Assembly: GCA_020650975.1 (NCBI GenBank)
Contig: JAIPMN010044297.1
Location: 1 to 22,616 of the forward strand
Length of the DNA stretch: 22,616 nt
DNA from: Apostichopus californicus
Lineage: Eukaryota; Echinodermata; Holothuroidea; Aspidochirotida; Stichopodidae
Direction: 5' to 3'
Position numbers and translations under genes: made by a program. Of this stretch, positions 8,659 to 19,765 are shown piece after piece. Position 1 is the first letter of the stretch; every line of letters begins with the position of its first letter. The notes below the pieces were generated by a model that was not told the DNA's origin, did not search any database, and was given only the letters and a program-made list of their open reading frames with translations.

Positions 8659-11600
8659 AATGATTGTCTGTTAACCAGAAATATCTGATACAAACATAGT
8701 AACTTACTGTAATCACTCAGCCCTCGAAACAAATCAGTGTACAGTGTATATGCCTACATGAGTAATAACTAAACACCACAAGGAACCAAAACATAAATAC
8801 TGTATTCACTAAAAATATATTGAAACAAGACAAAAGGAGAAGAAATCCGACCTAGAGATTTTAATCTTTGCTTTCTGGTTTCATTGATAAAACTTTCATA
8901 AGGTTAAATGTTTAATGAACTGTTAAGAACATTTCATATGAAATTAAGGAAGAGTTTCTGATTTCGGTCTTTGTTTTTGCTAATTACCAAAATAAGAATC
9001 AAGGTCAGGATATGAGTCAGTTTGAAACCAAATTTACGTCAAAATTTGTCATAAATACTTCCTGCCCTACTTAGAAAAAAGGTCATTTACTCATACAGGG
9101 ATATGACTGATAACACTTTTTGTCCTCATAGCAACCTAAATCAGCTGCAACAGCCATTGGCCTTTATAATTAATATAGGTCTACCAAAGATTTATTCCAT
9201 GAAAATATACATGTATATAACCAATCACTTTACCTCTTATATGTTTATAATTTATTACAAAAGGTCACACTACTTTAATTATGAAGACCATGGTCTTTGT
9301 GGGCTTCCTTAGGGTGATTAATATAGCCCCCATTCAGTGCGAAAGCTAGAATCTTTTCATGTACTGAATTTTTGTTTATAATACTAGGTCAACAAGTAAT
9401 GCTAATGTTTCTTATGACGGGTACATACATACATGTAAATGAGGTGTGCATATTTAAACCAGATGCCAGGCGCCGCCGTAACCTCCCAACTGGCGCCCAG
9501 ATATTTCACGTATATATATTTTTTTCAACTTATTAGCGTCCAGCAATTCCCAATATACTGTACGCTGGTTTTATATAATGCAATGATTTACAATCAAGCA
9601 CAATTTGGACACAATTCTTTTGTAAATAATGAACACCAATTTTTAACTTGCAAAACCACTCCTAACGTGTAATGTAAGATGTTTAGTCTTGCACTTACAA
9701 CCGCAGCAGCACTTTGTTACAAACTACATCATTTCTTACGCATGACATAACAACAAGCATAGCAGACTTTCCTAGGCATGTATGATGTAACTCCTAAAAC
9801 TTGGCTCACTCAACTCCTAAAACTTCAGCTGGTATATAGCACTATCAGCAATTCTAGTCTACTGGTTATGAACTTGTGCAATCGCAGTTGTGCAGTAATT
9901 CTCAGACACATTACAACAAGTTACAACACATCTGTACCCACAGTATGCAAGCAACTGATTGAACATAGGTGTACCTACTACCTACCACGGCTGTATGATA
10001 CAGAATATTATTCTATTATTCAAAGAGAGAAGAAAAAAACTGTTGGCAAACTGCTAATATATTGCAAAAAGCATATGTAGGTTAATAAGTAAGCATTAGA
10101 GGGCTGGCCTAGCGGGAACTTCTTCAGAGGCTAGCCTATTATTCATGCACTTTATGATTCACTCAGATCATAAATAATACATGTGTGTACATTTTAACAT
10201 TAAACTGAGTTGCAATAAAAACAAACAAATCATTCCAGGAGAGAACACGTAACGTCCGATCTTAGAACTTTTGTTTTTTTTCCTATGATCTGGTAAGAAA
10301 TATGGAAAATGAAGAAATATTTATCATAATTGTCACAACGTATTTAATCCTCTCCAGGCTCCCAGTCTTAACGGGATGAAACGACCAGGGTTTTCTTAAA
10401 TATTTTATAAAGACTTACAATATTAATGTAGGTAAAATTGTCAAGCAGACTAGGACAATTCCTGTGAATCGGTGCGTGATTGCTATTTATCCTTCGTTCA
10501 ATCTTCATGCATGTATGAAGTTTTCTTGTCGATATAAACTTTATTTAGATCTGCAAACTTGTATACATGTCCATGCATGTATTAAACTATTCCATACAGT
10601 ATGGGGTTGTTTTGATTGTAGAATACAGGCCCTTCAGTTATTACATGAACTACTGTACGCTAAGTATATCATAACTGTTCTGTTCCTAAGTACATTGAGG
10701 TTGAATTCAACATTGCCAAATAGAAATTAAATCCAGTGTGACTAATATGCTTGAGGAATTAGACTGCAGGCCCCTACTAAAAACAAGAAGAAAGCACACA
10801 CACTTTATATAATCAATAACAATCTTGTATCACTTGATAAAGTCGATCTGATCCCAAGTTCCCAACAAAAAGTGTTAACACAAGAAATAAACATGATCTT
10901 AATTTCCAAGTTCCCTATGCTAGAAAGAATTTACATAAATATTCCTTCTTCCCCCGCACCTTAAAATATTGTAATGCTTTGCCATCAGACATTGTGCATA
11001 CACCTAGTCTACACTGTTTCAAAGTCAAGCTTATTAACTCTTGTTTCGTTAACTAATAAGTTATACTCATACTGTACTTTGTAGTGCTCGGTTGGCATTT
11101 ATGTCCTCTCGTAGGATTTTTGCCGACTTAACCCATTCAGATTCAGAAAATTCAATTCTGTAAGAAAGCCCCCTCCTTGTTTTCCTTCTTTGCTTTTAAC
11201 TTCTTTTTTTTTTTGGTATCTTTCCTCCTCTTCCTCTCCATTTGCTAAATTATTCTTTTACGGCATAACTTGACTTACTAAAAGTACAGAACCAAACCTC
11301 TTCTAGAATCAATAACTTCCGACATGTATGGAAAATGTATCATGTACTGTACAGCGGGGACCTCTCTATATTTAGCATACACGTATTGTGTGCTGCATCA
11401 AACACTGACAGAGATATTTTATTAATTTCTCATCATAAAATATATATCTTCAATGCGGTACATTGTACAGAACTATTCATTGTTCTGACACACAGTGATG
11501 ATATGATATTAAACCTACTGTATAGTTGTGTATAGAGACATGTAGTGCAGTTGCTATCAACTATGAACATAACATGTAATCCATACCTGGTTATTAAATA

Positions 11601-11988
11601 TTATTTTTAAAGCTATCTGATACTGTGCAGTATTATGCATCATCCAATGAGCATCTTGTTCATGTGTTTGAAAGAACAGGAAATGTAGACAACACAGTAC
11701 ATTCTTATTTGTACCTTATCTAGCTTCTATGGGAGAAAATAGTGTTAAAGATCTAATTACCAAAGCAATTTTCAGTATTGTACAGAGACCTGCCATCCCC
11801 TCTACACCCCTTCCCCCCCCCCAGACTGTCCCAATGGAATATACCTGGTAAAAGTTTCAAATAGAAGAAATATGGAGAATGGTGATCAAAATCTGGAGAT
11901 TTTACAAAACGTTCGAAAACCAATTGTTTTAACAGTCTAACAATTTTAAGCTATTTTGGTTGAACATTACTGACAGCTTTCAGTGTGT
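8659..11988. other. 3.3 kb without a supported gene
   Basis: Open frames are all 100 codons or fewer and lack family motifs or coding-like composition. Simple features are a pyrimidine-rich patch at about 11160-11240 and a run of ten C near 11814-11822. The sequence is AT-rich with scattered acatgt, tgtaca and acagta words and could be intron or intergenic DNA. Nothing in it fixes a splice structure. Confidence 0.6.
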
Positions 11989-12184
11989 ACATACAGTACT
12001 GTATGTTATATATGTTGTATCTACATGTTAATTGTGTCGACAAAATCATATCACATCCTTGTTGCTTGCATTTAATCCCCTTGTCAAGTTCTATGGCTTC
12101 ATCACTGTAGGTCTGTACATTCCTCCTGTTTGCTTTTCGTTACATATTAAAATCTGTAAAAGTATCACAATGTTAAGCTTAACA
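11989..12184. repeat. Two short perfect palindromes
   Basis: At 11989-12006 acatacagtactgtatgt is an 18 bp perfect palindrome, and at 12171-12184 tgttaagcttaaca is a 14 bp one. Close by, ctgtaggtctg occurs twice (about 12105 and 12189). These may be protein-binding or cruciform-prone sites, or only members of the common ACAGTACTGT word family of this genome. Confidence 0.75.
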
Positions 12185-12766
12185 CTACTGTAGGTCTGCA
12201 TTCGATGGTTTTGTCAGCTACTTTCACACTACTACAGTACATGGACTGCGTACATGCCTACATTAGAAAACTATGTCCTACTCTTGTCTCATGATACATG
12301 TAGTTTAATGGAAAATTTATTTATCAAATTTAAGTGATTTATGGAAAAAAGCGAGTTTGCAATCCTCCGAAATGATTGTAAAAATTCAAAAATTACTTTA
12401 CAAAAGATGGAATTTGCTTGCGGTTGAGGCTCTTTCGATCCTCACATGTAAGTTTTATTGCTCGACAGCTGAATATATTACCGATAGGTCGGAGCGTACA
12501 GGTCTGTGGACACCCTCTGGTAAATTCAGCAATATAAATTAGGATCTGAAAGCTATGTATCTTGTAGCAGATGAAAAATGTCAATCAATATTTGATCTGA
12601 GGTAAATTGATACCAAATTTTTGTCAGGAGTTTCATCCAGAGACGTAAATCTATAGATATAATTTACCCATGTGACTGTGAGTGATACAAATGATACAGC
12701 CTGCAAGCTAGAGAGCAGTCCCTGTATGAATAATGAATTCAATTTTGGCATTGCAGCAGACCTTTA
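12185..12766. other. Unassigned stretch with a CpG-richer patch
   Basis: Opposite-strand open frames of about 60 codons overlap at 12357-12584. The patch 12415-12520 has more CpG (cttgcggttg, tttcgatcc, ctcgacagc, ccgataggtcggagcg) than its surroundings, which can mark either a young TE relic or a conserved exon. I recognised neither. Confidence 0.4.
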
Positions 12767-13037
12767 TAGTGGCGGATCCAGGGTCTTTAAAAGGCAGTGG
12801 ATGTGACCTCTTCAGGATCATCGAAGCTGACTCTCGACATGGGATCATCGCCCCGCCCAGCAAAAAGCAAATTTAGACGTGAAATGTTACATTCTGAGGC
12901 ATATTTGATTTTAACCGGATCAAGGTTGTGCTAATTCTGCCTTTAATTTCTTTGTATGGGTTGAAAAGGGTGGGGTGGGGGGGTGCATGTACACTACCAC
13001 AGCCCTCCCTCCCAAACACACACTGTATCCACACCTG
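12767..13037. mobile_element. Possible decayed hAT-type MITE
   Basis: tagtggcggatccaggg at 12767 resembles the canonical hAT-like MITE start cagtggcggatccaggg, with its first C changed to T. About 270 bp downstream, ctgtatccacacctg (13023-13037) matches 11 of 15 bases of the expected opposite end ctggatccgccactg. A G-rich run ggtggggtgggggggtgc at about 12970 also suits this family. No 8 bp duplication is found at the flanks, so the right boundary is uncertain. The left end alone is the more secure part. Confidence 0.4.
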
Positions 13038-16000
13038 TTTAACTCCATTGGCTATACTTCCCAACAACATGGAAACTGAGCAGTGACGAATACTGGATTT
13101 AGTAACATGTACTGTACATATACAATACATGTACAGTGTGAACAATTTAGGGATGGATTCCTGGTACGGTAAAATTTTAAATACATTAAGAAATTTTGTG
13201 ACATACACCTGCATAGTAGAATTATCATCCATTTATCTCCCAATCCCCAACATTATGAAAAGAAGTGGAAAATGATGTAAGTGCTTTTATTATATTATAT
13301 TCCTATATAACTTGATTGCATAAAAATCAAAAATATTTCTGTTCATGCAATGATCACCATTTAGTCTAGAATGGGTTTCCAAATTTTTAGATCTTCACCT
13401 GAAGCATGCTATATAGGGCTTCTCCAGCTGGCACTGTCTGACATAACTACACAATATTCTTGAAAACAATTTCTTTTTGTTTCATCATTCCTATTTTACA
13501 TGGTATCCTGACTATTATCCACATTTAACACGTCTGTATGTTTAGAAATCCCTCCACAGTACATTAATTTGACCAGGTTTCTTTCCACTTACACTTGCTG
13601 AACACTAATTTATTAAATTTATTAAAAGAAAGGAACTTATACATACTATTCTCTATCACGTAAGACAAGTGGCACTTAAATTTATCACACTATATTGACT
13701 AGACCCACTCTCCCTCACCCCCCCCCCCCCAACCTTCCAATTCCTCTCCCTCTGCTATTGGTCTTTCCCTTAATTCCTACTTTATAACTAAACCCTGAAC
13801 AATAATGACAACAACAAACAAACACACACACACACAGACCAACAGAAACCAATGATGTCCAAAAAATTGTTTAACGTTTGAAGTTTTAGACTCGTGTCAA
13901 GCTGCACTGTAACAATCTAGACAAGTGCATACAAAAGCAAATGCACTATATGAACTCAAAATTTAATTGTTGGTATATAAATTATTATTTTTAAAACTAA
14001 ATGAGCTCCAGTAATACAATTCAAAAATCAATGCTAAATATTGATGATTTCACTGAAATAAATCACAGTTCACTATTTATGTGTACAGTACACTGTAAAT
14101 ATTGATTTTAATGGGATTCATATATTCGATGTGACATAATTATTTATATATGATGGACGTGTACCCTACTGTACATAGATCAAATACATGTCACTGTCAA
14201 TTACACAAACACTTCATTATAATCTTTTAAAGTAAATTGATGTACTGCCTGCATGGCTACATGCATCCATCTTCCTTGTTCTTCTCTTTTCCTGTTTCCC
14301 TCGCAATAGCCCCGAGGCCGCTCAAATTTTATATCGCCTCCCTTTTGTAGTAAGTGTTGGTAAATGACAGCGTGTATTCCGCGTAAGTAAAACGTGTGTC
14401 AAATCTACAGTACTTACTAGAGCTAGTAAACATATCATACGTGCATGCTTCACTAAGAAGTATACATAGAAGTTTGGGATGATATGAAGCAAAAACATGA
14501 GCTGTATTTGTAAAGAAATGATGCAATCACAGGTCAGGGAGTGTCAAATAGTACTTATTTTATACTGTAAATGATTTTATGATTTATTTCATAAATGTCA
14601 AATATTGTACAAGTTTAAAGCCTATATTTTATATGATTTTTAAACAACCAAATAAATTTGGAATTGTTTGACATTTTGTAACTTCAAAACTGAATAATTT
14701 ATGCATATTTTTGGCAATAAAAGGTGAGAGTTATTACTACACTCTCTGAATAACAGCTGTTTTTCAATGGTTTAGTACTCGCCATTTATATAATGAAAGT
14801 TTGTCAAATTCAAGACCAAGGAAAATGTAAAAACAAGCCAATCAATTTTACGGATTTTAAATGTTGTATGGAAGTAAACATGTAGAAGGCAAGAGGTAAT
14901 GCAATGTGTGTTTTTTATCTTATTTCACAGCCCTGTTTTAGTACTTTATTTCTTCCACAAAAACCTGGCTGCATTGAATGCATGTAAGATTAATGTTATA
15001 AATATAAAAATTTTGAAAACCAACTTTGTGTGATTTGATTGATTCAGTATATATCCTACTGTACATATAATTCAGTGAGCTAAAACCTTGAAATTTTCCA
15101 ATGGCTCCAATCCTTTGTATGTCATAGACTGTGAATACTGAATAGCAGATTGGGTCATAGTCTATGCAGAAAGAGGACAGGGCACATCCAACTTTCTTTA
15201 CATATGTGTGTACACCTACACCTGTAGGTGATGAGATGAGAGTGCACTGGTGGTGTGTACATAGCAAACTGTGAGAAAAACTGTAAAATTTATATCCCTT
15301 TAAAAGACTTGGCTTTTTAGTGTACATGCATGCTTAGAATCAATAAAACACAATTCAGATTGGTTCACAAAATGACAAAAAAGAGCCTTTATTTCTGAAT
15401 TACACACACAATGCACAATTACTTTAAGGGCACCTAGCTATCACATGTTATAATTTCATAAGTAATGATTTACCTGCAATTTGCTTTTCATTTAAAAACT
15501 ACAATACCCAATTATATGCCATTAAGCACATATAACTTGTGATAATTAAGTACCTAACATTGCATTGATTTCACTTGTAAGTACTTATTACATCTGTTTT
15601 GTTTTTGAGTGCATGAGTATAGCTGGCCAAGGACAGTTTGACTTGGAATCAAGAACTATGTGTGTTCCTGTACAACTATATATTCATACTTGACTGCTAC
15701 AATAACATGTACATTTTATTCATGTTAAATATGTAGCACTCACATAGTGTTGCACATAACATTTCTCAAATGCTAATCTCTATACCAAGTTGTCCTTTAA
15801 AAGATTTGCTAGTAACATCCATGCATGGTCAATTATTATTTATGTCATGATTTTACAATTTGAAAATTAAATATTCTGTTATTTTCATTTAATCTAAGTG
15901 ATTTTATGCACTGAGTGCAGTACCTAATGACAGTACCCAGCACCGGTGTACAGCATTTCCTTTTGTGTAACTAGTGCAATGACATTGAATACAACACATG

Positions 16001-17456
16001 CTATTCTCATCATGCATCATAACAAGCTATTTATATACAGACTTCCTCAATATACTGTTTTGATTACCCAATCTTCTATTAAACTTGTCTGCCTGTACAA
16101 CTAGTATTACAATGTTTGTTTGCATCAAGGATACTAAACCTTTAAGGTAAATTGGAACTGAATTAAGGAAGGAAATGATATGGAAATTACTTTTCTTCAT
16201 CACAAACAAAATATGATGTACTGAAAAACGTTATGTTGTTGGCTAAATTCCAAACTTCCAAGCCAGAATGTTTCTCTTGTAGATGTACAAAACACCAATT
16301 AAGGGGATGTAGATTTCATAAAAAAAAAAAAATGGTCACTCAACTATTGGCAATAACAACATTTTTTAGTTAAGTTTATTATAACACACAGTAGACATTC
16401 ATATCCTTCATTCATTGTGTATAATCTATCAAAATCTGTTCTCCTTGGAAGTGGAGTTGTCAAATCCCTCTGTTTACTTGACCTAAATTATACTAAAGTT
16501 ATGGAAATTAGAATTATTAAGATTAGCAACCATCTTTTACAGGTTTGATTTTTAAAGCGGCTATTTTCGTTAAATAGTTTGATCTCTTTTTGGTCACAAA
16601 ATGACATACAGTCGTCCCATATCAATACACGTAGATAATAGTTTTAAATAAATATATCAAATGTTCCATTAATGATTTAAATTGTAAATGTAAACCAAAA
16701 AAATTGAGATTTTCTAATGTGCATTTTATTGTGATCAATATTAAATGTGAAAACTGAACCACAAACTGTTGATAACTGAATGAAACTGTAGCACTCTGTA
16801 CAGTACTGTATTTTTCATGTGGTAACTCAGTTTGATAAAGTTTAAGTAATAATAATCAGGAGGTTTTAGTCAAATTCCTCACCATAATAATGACTGACCT
16901 CAGTGACTTGATTAAAGGATTAATCACTTAAGGTACAATTTAATTTAATTTTGATATAGTTTGTTGCACAAGGGTAAAATTCACAGCTAATCAGTACATT
17001 CCTTTACCACTTTCAAATTTAGCGAAATGACCTAGATTTCAGCAATTAAAGTGACCACAGTCCGACTGGACTATCTAACCTAACACACAGACAATAAAGG
17101 TCAGTTCCTTCAGATGCAACACTAAACCCATAGGAATACATGTAATTGACTGTTTTTGGTCTCAAATTAAGATGGTTTACAATGTACATTATCAAGTTCT
17201 ACAAATTTGTCATCATTTTTGGGGCAAATGGAATGTCATCCAAGTGTACTAGTTATAATGTCGTTCAACTTTGACACATGAAATTAAAGAGTACATGTTT
17301 AGGTTTGAGTTATTAGAATTTATAAAAGTATCAGATTAACATGATGAAACTTGATTCATTTCTGTTCTGTTTCAGAAGACATCATGGAGAAGAGTGGTTT
17401 TTTACTGGGACGAATTTAGGCCTGCACTGAAGGGCCTAGTCATCATCAACTTAGCC
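13038..17456. other. 4.4 kb without a supported gene
   Basis: No exon or RNA gene could be anchored. Visible features are a hairpin at 13111-13137 (actgtacat and atgtacagt), a run of 13 C at 13718-13730, a CA run at 13822-13836, an AATAAA at about 15342 (+) and a minus-strand AATAAA near 15390, and a lone ttaaagcggct terminus at 16552. Some splice-site-like words occur (tttcacag at about 14930, tgtttcag at 17368-17375), but the sequence after them is not recognisably coding. A low-CpG, AT-rich composition dominates, as in introns or long 3' untranslated regions. Confidence 0.55.
13718..13836 (+). repeat. Poly-C run and CA microsatellite
   Basis: Thirteen C in a row (13718-13730) lie in a pyrimidine-rich context and are followed 90 bp later by an acaacaaacaaacacacac tract ending in a pure (AC) run at 13822-13836. 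Both are simple repeats likely to be length-variable. Confidence 0.9.
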
Positions 17457-17460
17457 TTAA

Positions 17461-17819
17461 AGGCATTGAAGACTCGCCCCAAACAGTGTGCCGCCATCTT
17501 TTTAAAGTTAACTTTCTGTTGCTTGCAAGTGACGTTTTGTTTGTGTCCCTACAAAATGCAGACAGTAATGAAACGTGATACCTTGTTATCTTTAGCTGGA
17601 CCTGAGATGCCCATCGCTGTATCGTTTGTACACTGTGCTGTGGATATTGACTGCAGCTGTATGTACTGACTGTACACTAGTGTCTAATTACCGACTAGCA
17701 AGCTGTGTGTTTATTTCCCGGGATCGATCGTGGTGTCCAACACTTCTGTTACACCTCATTCGAAACTAGGTCAAATTACCGGCATTAGACGTTTCTTTTT
17801 GCACGAGTCTTCACACCCT
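17461..17819. mobile_element. TTAA-flanked MITE, 359 bp
   Basis: The left end aggcattgaagactcg (17461-17476) pairs with the right end cgagtcttcacaccct (17804-17819; reverse complement agggtgtgaagactcg), with 13 of 16 bases matching and the last nine identical. TTAA flanks both sides (17457-17460 and 17820-17823). It has no transposase. The 91-codon open frame at 17394-17669 runs into the element, begins at a GTG and has no known motif, so it is not annotated as a gene. The TTAA duplication suggests the Kolobok or piggyBac type. Confidence 0.8.
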
Positions 17820-17823
17820 TTAA

Positions 17824-17946
17824 AGGAGCAGTCCAGAGATTTAACATTTTACAATATAGAAGCACTATGTATATACTGTACTTGCACTCAATTTGTTATT
17901 TATCTTGGACCTCAACTAAACTTCTGCCTAAACATGAAGTGACCCT
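17824..17946. mobile_element. Possible second TTAA element abutting the first
   Basis: The TTAA at 17820-17823 that closes the previous element is followed by aggagcagtccagagattt, and another TTAA at 17947-17950 is preceded by catgaagtgaccct (reverse complement agggtcacttcatg). Both inner ends begin with AGG, as in the previous element, but pairing beyond that is poor. It may be a short, decayed element sharing its target with its neighbour, or a chance pair of TTAA sites. Confidence 0.35.
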
Positions 17947-17950
17947 TTAA

Positions 17951-19711
17951 TGTTATTCTTATGGAGCAAGCACTCTAATATTAAACCTACATGTTACACT
18001 GTTGGGTACATTACTTTTATAATTTAAAATAGATGTAGTGCATGACAACTGAGGAGGTACAAGCAAAGAGCAGTCAGAAAGAGTTCTTCATGTACATACA
18101 TGTCTATATATATATTCGCATCTACAATGTTAGTCACATAACCAATTTAATATATTGAGCTAATGTTAAAAGCAAGTGTTTTATCCACTAATATCATTAG
18201 TATACAATATTTGGTTAGTTGAGTAACCAGAAAGCCAATTGGCTAATAGTGATTCCTAGCACATTTTGTATAAGAACATTAAACAGTAACACTCCGAACA
18301 AGATTCTTATGTGTTGACCATCGATGATCAGCAAGGTTCTTGCACAAATACTGACCTGCCTACATTACAGGTCCATCACATACAAAGTTCATCATCCAAG
18401 CTCTAGTTTTGTGGTTATGTCTTAGGTTCCCTTCTCTCAGGGAAGAGAAAGACATTTTTGTGCAATGATTTTAGAGTTAATTACCTGTAATGTTGCATGA
18501 CAATTTGGCATAACAAAATAATAAACCAGCAACAGTAGGTTACAAAGAATAAAAAGGATGCATGGAAATATGTTTCTGAGGCAATTTGTAGCAGGCGTGT
18601 AGCCAGGGGGGCAAAGGGGCCACCCCCCCCCCTTGAGCATATTTTTTTGTATGTTTTTATGATATCTCTAGTAATTTCAAAAGAGAAAAAGGTAAAATGC
18701 AACTCACAAGGCCTGGGAAGTGCCATTAAAAATTGTACTTTACTTTGTTCATCAAATAATTTGAGAAATATTATAGAAATTCTTTCAAATGATTGTTTTG
18801 ATCAATGTTTATCTATGGAAACAAACCTTCATTCTTTTTCAACAGGTGACGCATGAGAGGATAAGAAGGAGGCTTTAACATGACTATAACAAGTGTCTAG
18901 TTTTTAGAAAATTATGTGTTCCTAGATTCTGGTCTATGGGGACCTACATGCATGTTGAAAGATGTATGACGACCAATGATGTTAAATACTGACGAAAAGA
19001 AATGGTCAATTTGGATTGCACATGAATGGTAAATTAAAATATTCAGGCAAATATGTGGGATACAAATAACCCTGAGGCCTGAGGGGGTAAATTTCAGAAC
19101 TCTTTCTATAATCTCCTTGTCAAAACTTAAATGTAAGATTTCAGTTCTGGGGAATTAAATATCAAATGATGATTTTTACTATACATACATATGAAAAATC
19201 CAATCATTTAATAAGTTAACTAATTAACGTCTCACAATATAATGCTAATGGTAGCAAGTAATCCGATACTTAATTTGTTGTATCCTTCGGGTAAAGCTTC
19301 ATACGAAAGAATCATAGAAGTTAATTGTAAAATATACATGTTGCCTATTCAAATAGTAGCCTTAGCCTGGTAATTCCAATGTAAGCCTAACTCTAGGCTA
19401 AGTTTTCCTTGCCAAAAGAGGCCTATCTATTTCTTTCTCTCTGTCTTTTGGCAATACATTAACGAAATGATAAAATATGACAACCCTGACAACCACAGAG
19501 AATATTCCGGCTGGGATTTTGAACTAGAAATATTTTGACGATGTTATTCTGTTTCGCTATACCTATTCTGCTGAGTACTGTAGTCTGCTATGCTACTAAA
19601 AGACATTACTGTGCGTTTTATCGTGCATCTGGTATCAGCTAAATCCTGAATGGAATCCCTAAAACAATTTGCTGCCGTTTGATCTTGAAACAATTACTTT
19701 CGTGTGCTTAC
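17951..19711. other. Unassigned sequence, candidate intron 1 of the downstream minus-strand gene
   Basis: The first exon at 19712-19765 ends in a donor pointing into this stretch, so at least its right part should be intron. A minus-strand acceptor with a good pyrimidine tract exists (ctg at about 18989-18991, reading tttcttttcgtcag on the minus strand), but the sequence behind it (frame YLTSLVV..., stop after 14 codons) is not convincing. The TE relic at 18592-18750 lies inside. Confidence 0.45.
18592..18750. mobile_element. TE relic with a G/C-run terminus
   Basis: caggcgtgtagccaggggg followed by a ggccaccccccccc block resembles the common MITE end caggggcgtagccaggggg. The following sequence, through tctctagtaatttcaaaag and caactcacaaggcctggg, has the look of the interior of such an element. 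No matching opposite terminus or target duplication was found, so the right boundary is a guess. Small open frames on both strands here (for example 18437-18726 minus) are by-products of the element. Confidence 0.45.
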
Positions 19712-19765
19712 CTCATCTTCGCTACTTGAATCACTGTCATCCCTTGTGTCGTGAAAGGCAGCCAT
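19712..19765 (-). CDS. First coding exon of an unidentified spliced gene (partial)
   Basis: Read on the minus strand, the exon encodes MAAFHDTRDDSDSSSEDE and ends exactly at a consensus splice donor (gatgag|gtaagc; the intron starts at 19711). The start is well supported: ATG is in an optimal context (A at -3, G at +4), and an in-frame TAA lies 36 bases upstream (19799-19801). The exon is 54 bases, so the intron is phase 0. The product begins with a short N-terminus that becomes a serine/aspartate/glutamate-rich acidic tract, common in nuclear, nucleolar and chromatin-associated proteins and often a casein kinase 2 target. This does not identify the family. A TTTCGCGAGC word at 19811-19820 lies about 50 bases upstream and resembles a TCTCGCGAGA-type core-promoter element. 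The remaining exons should lie leftwards, but I could not anchor any. The exon could also be chance, though the combination of start context, upstream stop and donor argues against it. Confidence 0.6.

Noticed and set aside
8383..8674. Three overlapping + strand frames of 71-91 codons with Ser/Thr/Pro repeats
   Set aside because: They are produced by a stop-free 20 bp minisatellite, which necessarily opens every frame; no start context or coding constraint is visible.
12873..13232. 119-codon minus-strand ORF
   Set aside because: It overlaps a probable hAT-like MITE and a G/C homopolymer; its composition is unlike a conserved protein.
14930..15050. Possible terminal exon after tttcacag at about 14930
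   Set aside because: Both plausible frames stop within 18-35 codons and encode nothing recognisable; no upstream exon could be joined to it.
14938..15327. 129-codon minus-strand ORF
   Set aside because: The frame is Tyr/Ser/Cys-rich with AT-driven composition and no motif; it ends in a non-coding AT-rich context.
17376..17669. Apparent exon after a tgtttcag acceptor, open for about 90 codons
   Set aside because: The frame runs straight into a MITE at 17461, ends there by chance and matches nothing; the acceptor-like word alone is weak evidence.
18947..18991. Possible second exon of the minus-strand acidic gene (acceptor tttcttttcgtcag)
   Set aside because: The phase-0 frame runs only 14 codons before a stop and its donor is poor; I could not link it to the first exon.
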